From Lonicera japonica (taxonomy: Eukaryota > Streptophyta > Magnoliopsida > Dipsacales > Caprifoliaceae): DNA of 64,000 nt. The translations under genes and the position numbers were made by a program. The notes beneath the pieces were generated by a model. The model worked only from the letters and a program-made list of their open reading frames with translations. It did not search any database and was not told the origin of the DNA. The stretch covers positions 36,001 through 100,000 of the forward strand of contig JAKCWG010000643.1 of assembly GCA_021464415.1 (NCBI GenBank). The letters are read 5' to 3'. Of the stretch, positions 46,140-57,095 are shown in pieces (position 1 is the stretch's first letter; every line of letters begins with the position of its first letter).

Positions 46140-46983
46140 GTTTGCAAGAGATAAAGTTGTACATATATATATATAAAGATTAAAATTTTAGAAAATAATG
46201 ACTAAGATAAGTGAATGTTTAATTGTGAGAAATAATTTAGCTCTCTGTTGATGAATATTATTGATTATTATCTATAGATCTCAACATATCAGTTCGTGTC
46301 TGTTTCGTGTCGGGTTTTTAACGAATACATGTAATTTTTAACTTTACCTGCCCAAACACAATTCAATAAACTATCAGTTGCTCTTTTCTAATTTGTATAC
46401 GACTCAATATGTTATCACTAACATGGCACGACACAATTGTATCGTTAAACAAATAAAGTTAAAAATAATAATAAAATTAATTTTCTAAAAAGATTTGGAT
46501 TAGTATAACATAACCATTGGGATTAGCTTAGTGGCCGAATCTCACTCTTGACTAGCAAGAAGACTTGAGTTTAAATTTTATATTGATGTATTTTTTTTTT
46601 GGGGGAAAAAAGACACTATTAAAACACGAGTAAAGAGCTAAAAAGAAAAACAGAGATAACATATCCATAAATCCTAAGACAGATACAAGCCCTTTCATGA
46701 TTTAATAAATTTTAGTTGAAAAAATGTGTCGTAAGTGTCTCCACCGTAACACATTCCTATTCCATAATAGATGGAGGACTTTTTCCACAATTTGTTTTAG
46801 CCATGAGGACAACTTTCAATCTTTATATACTAAAAAGATACACCCCTTTACCATGATATATCTTTATTTCTTTATCACCAATAATGGTTCCACCTCCGCA
46901 ACTACCATCCACCTGAATTCCGGCAACCAGTGTTGGAGCTCCGACCAGGTCCCTAGACACTAGAGCTCCGGTAAGAATTTCTA

Positions 46984-47370
46984 TACAGTACAAAAATAAA
47001 TTGTATTCAAATTTACGTATTCAATTGCCCGCTAATTTAGTACAAAAATATATTTGCACTCAAATTTACAACTTTAATTATATGTGGATTTAGTGCAAAA
47101 ATAAATTTGTACTAAAATTCATATCCCAATTTGTCTATGGATTTCGTGCACAATATTTGCCCTAAAATTGATAACATTGGTTGCTAGCGGATTTAGTGCA
47201 AAAATAAATTTGCACTAAAATCTATATTATAGTTGCTTGCGATTTGTCGCGAAAAATGAATTTGTTCTATAATATGTATCATTGGATATTTAATTAACGA
47301 TTTAGTGTAAAATTAGATTTGCACTAAATTATATATCATTAGTTGTTGCAGATTTAGTATAAAAATACAT
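46984..47370. repeat. Tandem hairpin array, copy Q
   Basis: The same TTTAGTGCAAA / TTTGCACTAAA units as 37735-38105, diverged at several positions. Confidence 0.75.
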
Positions 47371-48209
47371 TTGCAATACCTATATATGTCAAAGCTCCAG
47401 TAAAGCCTGTCACTCCTGTAGTGGTTACGGAGTTATGATGAGGACTCTGGCACTTATTCGTCGGAGCTCCAATTGTGGTTGCTAGAGCTTTGGCAGTGGT
47501 GGATGCTGGCGGCGGCCATTGTTGATTAAATTTTTATTTTTTATATAAATAAATGAAAGAAGGGTATTTTAGATAAAGGTGTGTATTATTTTGAAATGAA
47601 AAGTTAAGGTGTCCTTTTGGAAATAATTGAGGAGGGAGCCCTTTTAACCCATGGCCTCATTTTAGTTAAAAAAAATACTTGTTTAACGTTTCACCTAAAT
47701 TCGTTAAGGGTAATTAAACTCGTAACCAATTTGTTATTATTCTTTTTCAAATGGGTAAATCTGATAACCACACGAATTCATTAAGGCTTCATACATCAAC
47801 AAATAATTTTGTATCGTGTTATCATGTAACGTGTAATTTTGTCGGGTCTAATTTTTTTATATTGAATGCAAAATACAATGTTTATTTTGTTGAAAAATTT
47901 CTATGTTACCCAAAGTGTAAAGATGGGCTAAATACATATATTGCACTTTTTGATAATTTATAAAAACCAGTCAGTGGATGATGTAGAAGGATAACGACGG
48001 TTTAATTACAACAGTTACCAAATTTCCCATAAATAATAATACGGTTCACAAGCGTTACGAATTACGGGTATTACACTTTTATAACGGTTAAAAGCCATTA
48101 AGAATAAAACTTTTATGCCAACCATTAGGTTTACCTTTGGAGCCATCATAGAAGCTCATAAATTACAGTTCATGCTGATCATTAAATTTTATAAATGATC
48201 AAAACATAA

Positions 48210-48503
48210 TGGTTTCAAAATTTTCTTAATTATGGAATTGTGCTTCTAACACTGTAGCCTCAAAATTTTTACTATGGCGTAAGCAGGTGCTCCCCTTCCC
48301 CGTTGTGCCCAATTTGTGAAAAAGAGGTTGAGAAAATTGAACATATTCTCCCTGCGGTTTGTGAAGTGTGGTTGGGGAGTCCTGTTGCTCTTTGCATCAA
48401 CAAAGCAAAAGTTTCAATAATTGAGGTGTGGTTCAATGAGTGCTTGAGAATTCTCAGAAAGCGTTTCTTAGATGGTGTGCAAGAGGCGCCGTTATTCTCT
48501 TTC
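48210..48503 (+). pseudogene. LINE-type zf-RVT fragment, copy 4
   Basis: Translates to CPICEKEVEKIEHILPAVCE followed by VWLGSPVALC and WFNECLRILRKRFLDGV. This is the best preserved zinc-binding copy, with all Cys and His ligands. It is cut by the copia LTR insertion after TCTCTTTC. Confidence 0.72.
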
Positions 48504-49145
48504 TATTGGAGTTTTTGTTTATTTAAAGAAAAATAAAACCAAGACAAGGTGATTTAATGTGTTGTGATGTTATCCCAAGTCCCACATAGGAGAGATATAA
48601 AACCTTTCATGGGTTTTTATATGGAAAAATTTGCTTAAGGGTTTGAGCCCTTTGGGCATTAGACTTTTGTGCTATTGGGTGAGGACTTGGATGAATGTGG
48701 TTCTCCACACGCGCGCCGACAAACCCGACCCAGTCCGGTCTCGGGCTTGTGTAGTGTATTATCTTTTTAAACAAAATACTTTTAAATAATTTTATTTATT
48801 AAAAATAAATTAAATTTATAAAGGATAAGAAAATGCTCCACTATTTTCCTCGTGATTTAAGCCAACATGTTCCCACGATTTCATCTCACTTTCTCCCTTT
48901 AAACGGTTCAAAATATTTTCAAAAGGATATACGAAAGAAAAGGAAGAAAGAGAGACAGACATCTACCTAAAAAAAAAATTTATTTTTCCGGCAGAACGAC
49001 AGAAAAATTTTAGCCTCCAGCAGTAAATTCTTTTCCGATCCCGAGCAATTAAATAGAGTGTTATTGTCGAGTAATCGAAAAAAGTGCAAATCGATCGTAC
49101 AGAGAGTTTCTGGGCTGTTTCATCCTGGGGACGGCGTGGCATCTT
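48504..49145 (+). repeat. Copia 5' LTR, left part
   Basis: Matches 60727 onward. A TATA-like GATATAAAAC lies near 48594, just after AGTCCCACATAGGAG. It lacks about 63 bp found in the 3' LTR near 62345-62407. It ends ATCTT, the TSD of the Athila element. Confidence 0.9.
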
Positions 49146-50499
49146 TGACGCGCCGAAAATATTTTCGTGCTTAGGTACCCAAGTGCAGGTTGTCAAGTTA
49201 TAATACTTGGTAAGTCCAAGTGTCGAACCACAAGGATAGTCGGAAAGACGATGTAGTGATTACGAGTCCAAGGCTTTGTTTAAGAGAATATGATTGGTTG
49301 ATTTTAGTTGTTGATTTTAAAGTCTTGCAATAAAAATTAAAATGATGTAATAATAGATGAGAAAAGGCTAAGGCATTATAGAATTCATTTGTTTTGCAAA
49401 GTTAAGTAAAATCAATCTCATTTAAAGTTCTCAATGCAATTCCTAAGTGTTGAATATTTTACCCATTTCTAAGCAAAAGGGTGTGGAGCAAAAGCAACCC
49501 ATTCCCATATAAATGCCATATAAAGAAAGGATGTAAGCAAATATCAACACAAGTGTATATCTCATTTTTATCTTGTGACAAAGGGTGTGAAGCAAGTGCA
49601 ACCCATTCCCATATAATATCAACCAAGATTCAAACTTAAAATACACAAAAAGAAAAGGCATAAATTTAAACTAGGCATTTAAGAACTCATTGTTAGTTTT
49701 CCCTAGGCAAATGACTTGATTATGAAAATGGCCAACTACAAGGAGTTTAGCTCAATAAATCATAACATTTCATTTGTCTAAGATTGAGAGGTCTAGGTGG
49801 AGGTCAAACTGTCCTATATAGACTTATTTGATAAATACAAATTGAATCCTTAAAATGATTAATGAAGTTGTTTATGACATAAATTTAAAAGATCTTCTTT
49901 GGCAATACTTTAACTAAGAAGATGATGAGTCTTAAAATCACATAAAGTGTAGAAAGCACTCAACATATCATTAAAGTATTTAAAGATTAAAATCTCAAAT
50001 TTATGGTGTTTCTATGAATATCAAAGACTAATCATGCTTGTCAATGAAAAGTATCTCATTCAAAGAAAGAATGGACATAGGCTAGTAAGAAATACACAAG
50101 TGTATCATTTCCTCATTAATGCTTGAGATCTATGTATACAAGGCATACAAAGTCAAATCATCATATGAAAATTATCTTACTAGCTTATGAATGGTTGAAA
50201 AAATGGAGAAGATGAAGGATTCAAAAAGTATTTAACAATACTAACAAAGGAATGAGAATTGAACTTACATAATTAATGCATTGCAAACTTCATCTTTTAG
50301 CCTTAGCAAAGAAATTACTCCATAATAAATGTAGAGACAAGAATTATCAAAGTGAACTCCATTTCTCTCTCTAGAAAATAAAACTATTACAAGCTCTCTA
50401 TAAATTGAGAAATGAGAAGTAATAAAAGCGTTCTCTCCAACACAACAATGAAGACTATAAATAGGAGAGTTGTGTTGGATCCTAAAATAATAAACAATG
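49146..50499 (-). repeat. Athila 3' LTR, truncated
   Basis: Collinear with 54294-55647. It stops at AACAATG, where a deletion junction joins it to pol. Confidence 0.9.
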
Positions 50500-50518
50500 A
50501 AGACTATAAATAGGAGAG
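50444..50518 (-). repeat. Deletion junction with 26-bp local copy
   Basis: A 26-bp segment (50444-50469) containing GACTATAAATAGGAGAG is repeated at 50493-50518, directly at the LTR/pol junction. The intact LTR has it only once. Confidence 0.88.
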
Positions 50519-53500
50519 CATGTGCTTGAGTTTCACAAAGGCTTCTTCAAATGGGGCATCTTTCAAGAGCAACTTGCACATGGGTTTAGCAATGGTGCTA
50601 AAATTTTGAATGAACCTTCGGTAGAATCCGACATGCCCCAAGAATGAGCGAACATCCTTGATTGACTTGGGGGTGGGGAGCTTTGAGATAAGCTCGATCT
50701 TTGCCTTGTCTGCTTCAATGCCTTTTCCCGATACAACATGGCCCAATACAATGCCTTTTGTCACCATGAAATGGCATTTCTCCCAATTGAGGACGAGTTG
50801 CTTCTCGATACACCTTGCTAACATATGTTCAACATTGAGCAAACAATTATCGAACGACTTACCGTAAACGGTAAAATTGTCCATAAAAACCTCTAGAGTT
50901 TTCTCTACCATATCGCTAAAAATGCTCAACATACATCTTTGAAAAGTGGCCGGTGCATTGTACAAACCAAAAGGCATTTTTCGATAAGCAAAAGTACCAA
51001 ACGGACATGTGAAGGTTGTTTTTTCTTGGTCCTCAAGATCAATTTCGATTTGATTATACCCAGAAAATCCATCTAAAAACGAATAGAACTCATGACCCGC
51101 CATTCTTTCAAGTGTTTGATCTAAGAATGAAAGAGGAAAATGGTCCTTTCTAGTGACTTCATTTAACTTACGGTAGTCTATGCACATTCGCCACCCGGTG
51201 GTGACTCTTTGGGGTATTAACTCATCATTTTCATTTTTTACTACCGTAAGCCCAGATTTTTTAGGTACAACTTGGGTCGGACTCACCCATTTGCTATCCG
51301 AAATTGGATAGATGATCTTGGCATCAAGCAATTTTAACACCTCGGTTCTTACTACTTCTTGCATGTGAGGATTTAACCGGCGTTGAAATTGTCTTGATGG
51401 CTTTGCACCTTCCTCCAAGTGAATTTTGTGAGTGCAAATCAATGGACTAATTTCTTGGAGGTTGGCCAACTTCCACCCAAAAGCTTTTTGATACTTACTT
51501 AGCATACTTACCAACCGTTCTTCTTGATCCTTTGAGAGTTCGGAAGAAATTATCACGGGGTAAGTTTCAAAAGCACCTAGGAAAGCGTACTTCAAATTGC
51601 TAGGAAGAGGCTTGAGCTCCATCTTTCCTTCAAGAATTGGTGGTTCCACTTGTGCATTTTCCACTTGTGCATTTTCTTCATTCTTCAAGAGTTCTTCCTT
51701 GTTCCTATCATCCAAAGAAAACACATGCACACATTCCTCGGGATCATTGGGAGTGGTTAGCAAATCTTCCAATGATTCCGATTCATAAGTGAAAGAAAAA
51801 TGGTCTTGTACTAGTGACTCTATCATGTTTACATGTTCAATTTCATCATCAAAATCATCTTGTTTGTTACTTATTGAAAACACGTTAAGCTCAAGAGTCA
51901 TATTTCCAAAGGCCAATTTTACAATCCCATTTTTGCAATTGATGATAGCATTTGATGTTGCAAGAAAGGGTCTTCCAAAATTACGGGAATCTCATTTCCG
52001 GGATTGGATACCGGTTGCATGTCAAGAACTATGAAATCCACAGGAAAATAGAATTTATCAATTTGAATTAGCACATCCTCTACAATTCCCCTTGGAATCT
52101 TGACCGATCGATCCGCCAATTGGATCGTGACTTTCGTGGGTTTCAACTCTCCTAAACCCAATTGTTGGTAGACAGAATATGGCAAAACATTAACACTCGC
52201 CCCCAGATCAAGCAATGCATTTTTTATTCTAAAGTTGCCAATCAAACAAGAAATGGTGGGGCAACCGGGATCTTTGAATTTTGGAATTCGAGTGCCTTGC
52301 ATTATTGAACTCACTTGTTCCGCCATAAATGCCTTCTTTTTAACATTCAATCGCCTCTTAGTGGTGCACAAATCTTTTAAAAATTTTGCATAAGAAGGAA
52401 TTTGTTTCACCGCATCAAGCAATGGAATGTTAATTTTAACTTGTTTGAACACATCAAGAACTTCGGCATTTTGGGTCTCTTTCAAAGGTTGAGATAACCT
52501 TTCCGGAAAAGGGATTTTGACACTACTCTTGATTTTTTCCAAATCCTCTTTTCTGACTCTCTCTTCTTCCCTCATTCTCTTTTCAATGGTGACCTTCTCA
52601 ACTTGGCTTGACTCACCTATGTCCACCGGCTTTTTGGCCTTAGGAACTATAGTTTTGTCAATCTCTTTCCCACTCCTAAGGATGGTGATGGATTTCAACT
52701 CCTCAACATTGCCACTCAATTCACCCTCATTAATCACTAAAGCTTGGCCTCGGGGATTAGCTAAGGGTTGGGATGGAAACTTTCCTTTTTCTTGGGTGGA
52801 CAACGCGGTTGTGAGTTTGGGCATTTGGGTTTTTAAATCACTAACCTCTCTATTGGTCTTATCTATAAATTGCCGCAAAAGAGACTCCAAATTTGAATTT
52901 GGGTTTGGGTTAGTTTGGCCAAAAGAGTTGTTTTGGGGTGGTGGTGGTCTTGGTTGGAAAGAATTTGAATTTGCATTGGAATTTTGATGAGCATTTTGAT
53001 TTCCTCCCCAACTAAAGTTAGGATGATTCCTCCACCCTTCATTGTACCTTTGAGAAAATGGATCATTGTGTGGCCTAGAATATGAGTTCATAGTATTGAC
53101 TTGTGAGGGACTTTGAAGGACCTCTTTGAAGGCCGGAATTGTGTGACACTCCTCCGTGGAATGCCCCAACTTTTCACAAATGACACACAATTGACTTGAT
53201 GATACTACATTGACATCTCTAAGCTTGTTTGTCTCTAAGGCCTCTACCTTCTTAGACAATTGGAACAACCTTACCCCCATGTCATCATCATTGGATATTT
53301 GGTACAACCCACCCTTTCCCATAGGTTTGGCCTTAGGTTCCTCGGTATAGGTGTTCCAATTTTGGGCACCTTCCGCCAATTCATCAAAATACAACAAGGC
53401 CTCCTCGGGACTTTTACTCAAAAATTGACCATTACACATGGTCTCTACAAATGTACGCATTTTGGGAGTAAGAGATTCGTAAAAATAGCTTACAAGGCTC

Positions 53501-54126
53501 CATGTTTCGTGGCCATGGTGAGGACATGCGTTTAAAAGTTCCTTGTATCTTTCCCAACACTTGTAAAAACTTTCATTTTCTTTTGGCGAAAAATTGGATA
53601 TCGCTCTTCTCAAAGCGTTGGTCCGATGGACGGGAAAGAATTTTTTCAAAAACTCCGATTGAAGTACTTGCCAAGATCGAATAGATTGCGGTCTTAGAGC
53701 ATTCAACCATATTTTTCCTTTATCTTTTAAGGAGAAAGGAAAAAGTTTTAAACGCATTACTTCCTCATTGGTGTTTGCCTCACGAAACGTGGAGCAAACT
53801 TCCTCGAAATCTTTCAAATGTAAGTACGGATTTTCAGATTCCATACCATGAAAAGAGGGGATATGTTGAAGCATACCTGGCTTGAAGGAGAATGTTCTCG
53901 CTTGTCCGGTGGGGAGAATGATGCAAGAATTAGACGTCGCCCGAGGTGGTTGAAGATAATCCCTCATTGTTCGAACCGGAGGATGGTGATTATTGTTTTC
54001 TCATGTATTTGACTCGTTGTCCTCGTCAGCCATTTCGGAAGGAGTAGGTGAAGGACTAGGATGCCTTGGAAGTGGTTGGCCTCTTGGTGGACTTATGCGA
54101 AGATCAATGTACAAATTTTCGGGCAT
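50519..54126 (-). pseudogene. Athila gag-pro-RT polyprotein, truncated and frameshifted
   Basis: The best start is the ATG at 54126 (reads MPENLYIDLRISPPRG), upstream of the longest open stretch at 53967. A TGA at 54001-54003 interrupts it. Gag (about 53970-53330) has the LTP-like KDFEEVCSTF and a CCHC knuckle CVICEKLGHSTEEC (near 53180). Protease has LLDLGASVNVLPY (near 52200). A one-base deletion near 51975 shifts the frame before the RT. RT (51400-50700) has FPLSFLDQTLERMAGHEF, MPFGLYNAPATFQ and, at the catalytic site, FMDNF instead of FMDDF (codon AAC at about 50880). The frame ends at the deletion junction, so RNase H and integrase are missing. Three independent lesions make it inactive. 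The antisense ORFs (for example 52517-52987) are shadows. Confidence 0.9.
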
Positions 54127-54269
54127 AAGCCCGGAAGGGTAATCTCGAATAAAATTTTCCACCTAAAAAAAAATAATAATAAGTAGGAAAAGTAATTTAC
54201 AAAGGGAGAGAATACTTACAAAGTGATTTTTTTTTTTTTTACAAAACCCGTAATTCGTCTTTCGCCGTA

Positions 54270-54287
54270 TCCCCGGCAACGGCGCCA
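54270..54287 (-). other. Primer-binding site, tRNA-Asp type
   Basis: The minus strand reads TGGCGCCGTTGCCGGGGA, 6 bp from the LTR end. This is the tRNA-Asp-type site typical of Athila and related gypsy elements. Confidence 0.92.
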
Positions 54288-54293
54288 AAAACT

Positions 54294-56063
54294 TGAAGCG
54301 CCGAAAATATTTTCGTGCTTACGTACCCAAGTGCAGGTTGTCAAGTTATAATACTTGGTAAGTTCAAGTGTCGAACCACAAGGATAGTCGGAAAGACGAT
54401 GTAGTGATTACGAGTCCAAGGCTTTGTTTAAGAGAATATGATTGGTTGATTTTAGTTGTTGATTTTAAAGTCTTGCAATAAAAATTAAAATGATGTAATA
54501 ATAGATGAGAAAAGGCTAAGGCATTATAGAATTCATTTGTTTTGCAAAGTTAAGTAAAATCAATCTCATTTAAAGTTCTCAATGCAATTCCTAAGTGTTG
54601 AATATTTTACCCATTTCTAAGCAAAAGGGTGTGGAGCAAAAGCAACCCATTCCCATATAAATGCCATATAAAGAAAGGGTGTAAGCAAATATCAACACAA
54701 GTGTATCTCTCATTTTTATCTTGTGACAAAGGGTGTAAAGCAAGTGCAACCCATTCCCATATAATATCAACCAAGATTCAAACTTAAAATACACAAAAAG
54801 AAAAGGCATAAATTTAAACTAGGCATTTAAGAACTCATTGTTAGCTTCCCCTAGGCAAATGACTTGATTATGAAAATGGCCAACTACAAGGAGTTTAGCT
54901 CAATAAATCATAACATTTCATTTGTCTAAGATTGGGAGGTCTAGGTGGAGGTCAAACCGTCCTATATAGACTTATTTGATAAATACAAATTGAATCCTTA
55001 AAATGATTAATGAAGTTGTTTATGACATAAATTTAAAAGATCTTCTTTGGCAATACTTTAACTAAGAAGATGATGAGTCTTAAAATCACATAAAGTGTAG
55101 AAAGCACTCAACATATCATTAAAGTATTTAAAGATTAAAATCTCAAATTTATGGTGTTTTTATGAATATCAAAGACTAATCATGCTTGTCAATGAAAAGT
55201 ATCTCATTCAAAGAAAGAATGAACATAGGCTAGTAAGAAATACACAAGTGTATCATTTCCTCATTAATGCTTGAGATCTATGTATACAAGGCATACAAAG
55301 TCAAATCATCATATGAAAATTATTTTACTAGCTTATGAATGGTTGAAAAAATGGAGAAGATGAAGGATTCAAAAAGTATTTAACAATACTAACAAAGGAA
55401 TGAGAATTGAACTTACATAATTAATGCATTGCAAACTTCATCTTTTAGCCTTAGCAAAGAAATTACTCCATAATAAATGTAGAGACAAGAATTATCAAAG
55501 TGAACTCCATTTCTCTCTCTAGAAAATAAAACTATTACAAGCTCTCTATAAATTGAGAAATGAGAAGTAATAAAAGTGTTCTCTCCAACACAACAATGAA
55601 GACTATAAATAGGAGAGTTGTGTTGGATCCTAAAATAATAAACAATGCTTTTTTATTTTTATTTTTTTATTTTTATTTTTATTGTTTATTTTTGGTGGAG
55701 AATTCCACTTTCTTGGATGCTCTTTAATCACATGGAGAATTCCACTTTCTTTCTTGGATGCTCTTTAATCACATGGACATGGAGACTTTTTTTCTTGGAT
55801 ACTCTTTAATCACATGGAGACTTTCACTTTCTTGAATTCTTTTTGTCCATGAAAAATTCTAATATTGTATTAAATACAATATTTCTTGAAATCTAAAGAC
55901 ACCAAAATAAATACAAAAATATGCCTTTCCAAGCATTGTTAAATACAAAAGTGCTACGAGACTAATCGCGAAATAAGTTGGCAAACCGAGTAGTTTTAGA
56001 GAAATAAACGCGTCAAACAACTCCGAAAATAAGCAAATGAATGACAATATTAAGCGTTTATCA
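54294..56063 (-). repeat. Athila 5' LTR, complete (1770 bp)
   Basis: Minus strand starts TGATAAACGCTTAATATTG and ends GGCGCTTCA. Several short minus-strand ORFs occur, as they do in the truncated copy; none is a gene. Confidence 0.92.
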
Positions 56064-56068
56064 ATCTT

Positions 56069-56197
56069 CAGAACTGCTAGCACAACTCCGTGCAGAGCCG
56101 CGAAACGTCTTAAAGAGAGCGACTTAGTCCGCGACTCAACCAGGTGTACTCTCTACCTTATTATTTTTTGATTCAGTAGTTCATATATTTCCCAACA
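56069..56197 (+). repeat. Copia 5' LTR, right part
   Basis: Resumes at CAGAACTGCTAGCAC after the Athila TSD and ends TTTCCCAACA. Matches 62688-62816. It is followed by ATTTTAAGACG rather than a recognisable iMet primer site. Confidence 0.9.
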
Positions 56198-56243
56198 ATT
56201 TTAAGACGTTTTCTATTCTGCTATTTTTTGTATAACTGTTGTC

Positions 56244-57050
56244 ATGGCTAATGAACATAATCAAGCTGCTGCTTCTGGCTCATTGAATCAACCTTTTAAA
56301 TTTGAGGATCTGCACTTTAAGAGGTGAAAAAAAAAAATATTTTTTTACTTAACTCTTAAGAAGGTGGAATCTACTTGTGTTTCTGAAAAACCCACCTTCC
56401 CTGGTCCGATTTCTGAGGCAGATCATAAGACTCTTAAAACTTTGGAAGACAATGATTATGCATGCAGAAATATGATCTTGAATGCTCTTCATGATGAGCT
56501 TTATGATGTTTACCTCCCGTGCAAATCCGCAAAAGAAATTTGGGATTCACTTCAAAAGAAATATGACACTGAAGAGGCTGGGTCTAAAAAATACGCTGTC
56601 AGTCGTTATCTGAAATATCAGATGACGGACGACAAGTCTATTGTTACACAGTCTCACGAACTTCAGAAAATTGCATATGAGATTATTTCTGAAGGAATGA
56701 ATTTTGATGAGCAGTTTCAAGTGGCAGTTTTGATTGATAAATTACCCCTGGCTAGAAAGATTTTAAAAATAGTTTGCGTCACAAATCTAAGGAGTTTTCA
56801 TTTGAAAGTTTGATTACAAAATTCAGGATTGAAGAGGAAAATCGTAAACAAGATCGGAATGATGAGGTTCTGGTTGTTTTCAACAAAAATCAAAACCGTA
56901 ATCAAAATCAAAATCGCTCGAACAACACCCCTCCTGCACTAAGGCCGAACGAAAAAATATGAAAAATCAGAACGGTGAAAATAATGCGATCTTGTACGGG
57001 AACCAGAATAGGAACAACCAAACTCAGAACCAAAACAAAAATGGCCAGGC

Positions 57051-57095
<45 letters not shown>

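Larger units (their letters stand above)
46140..48503 (+). repeat. Segmental duplication, copy Q (left part)
   Basis: Aligns with 35360-39240 minus the hAT element. Contains the SINE (about 46512-46615), the hairpin array (46984-47370) and the unit head. It is interrupted at 48503 by the copia element and resumes at 62822. Confidence 0.75.
49146..56063 (-). mobile_element. Athila-like Ty3/gypsy element, truncated, nested in copia LTR
   Basis: Inserted at ATCTT (49141-49145, 56064-56068), a perfect 5-bp TSD within the copia 5' LTR. Reading the minus strand: complete 5' LTR (56063-54294), tRNA-Asp-type primer site, gag-pro-RT, then a deletion that removes the rest of RNase H, integrase and the start of the 3' LTR, followed by the remaining LTR (50499-49146). 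Lineage is supported by LTR length near 1.77 kb, the primer site, LLDLGASVN protease and the RT. By eye the LTRs differ at about 15 of 1354 sites, so this is the youngest large insertion here. Confidence 0.92.

Noticed and set aside
52517..52987. 156-residue plus-strand ORF
   Set aside because: Antisense shadow of the Athila gag-pol reading frame.
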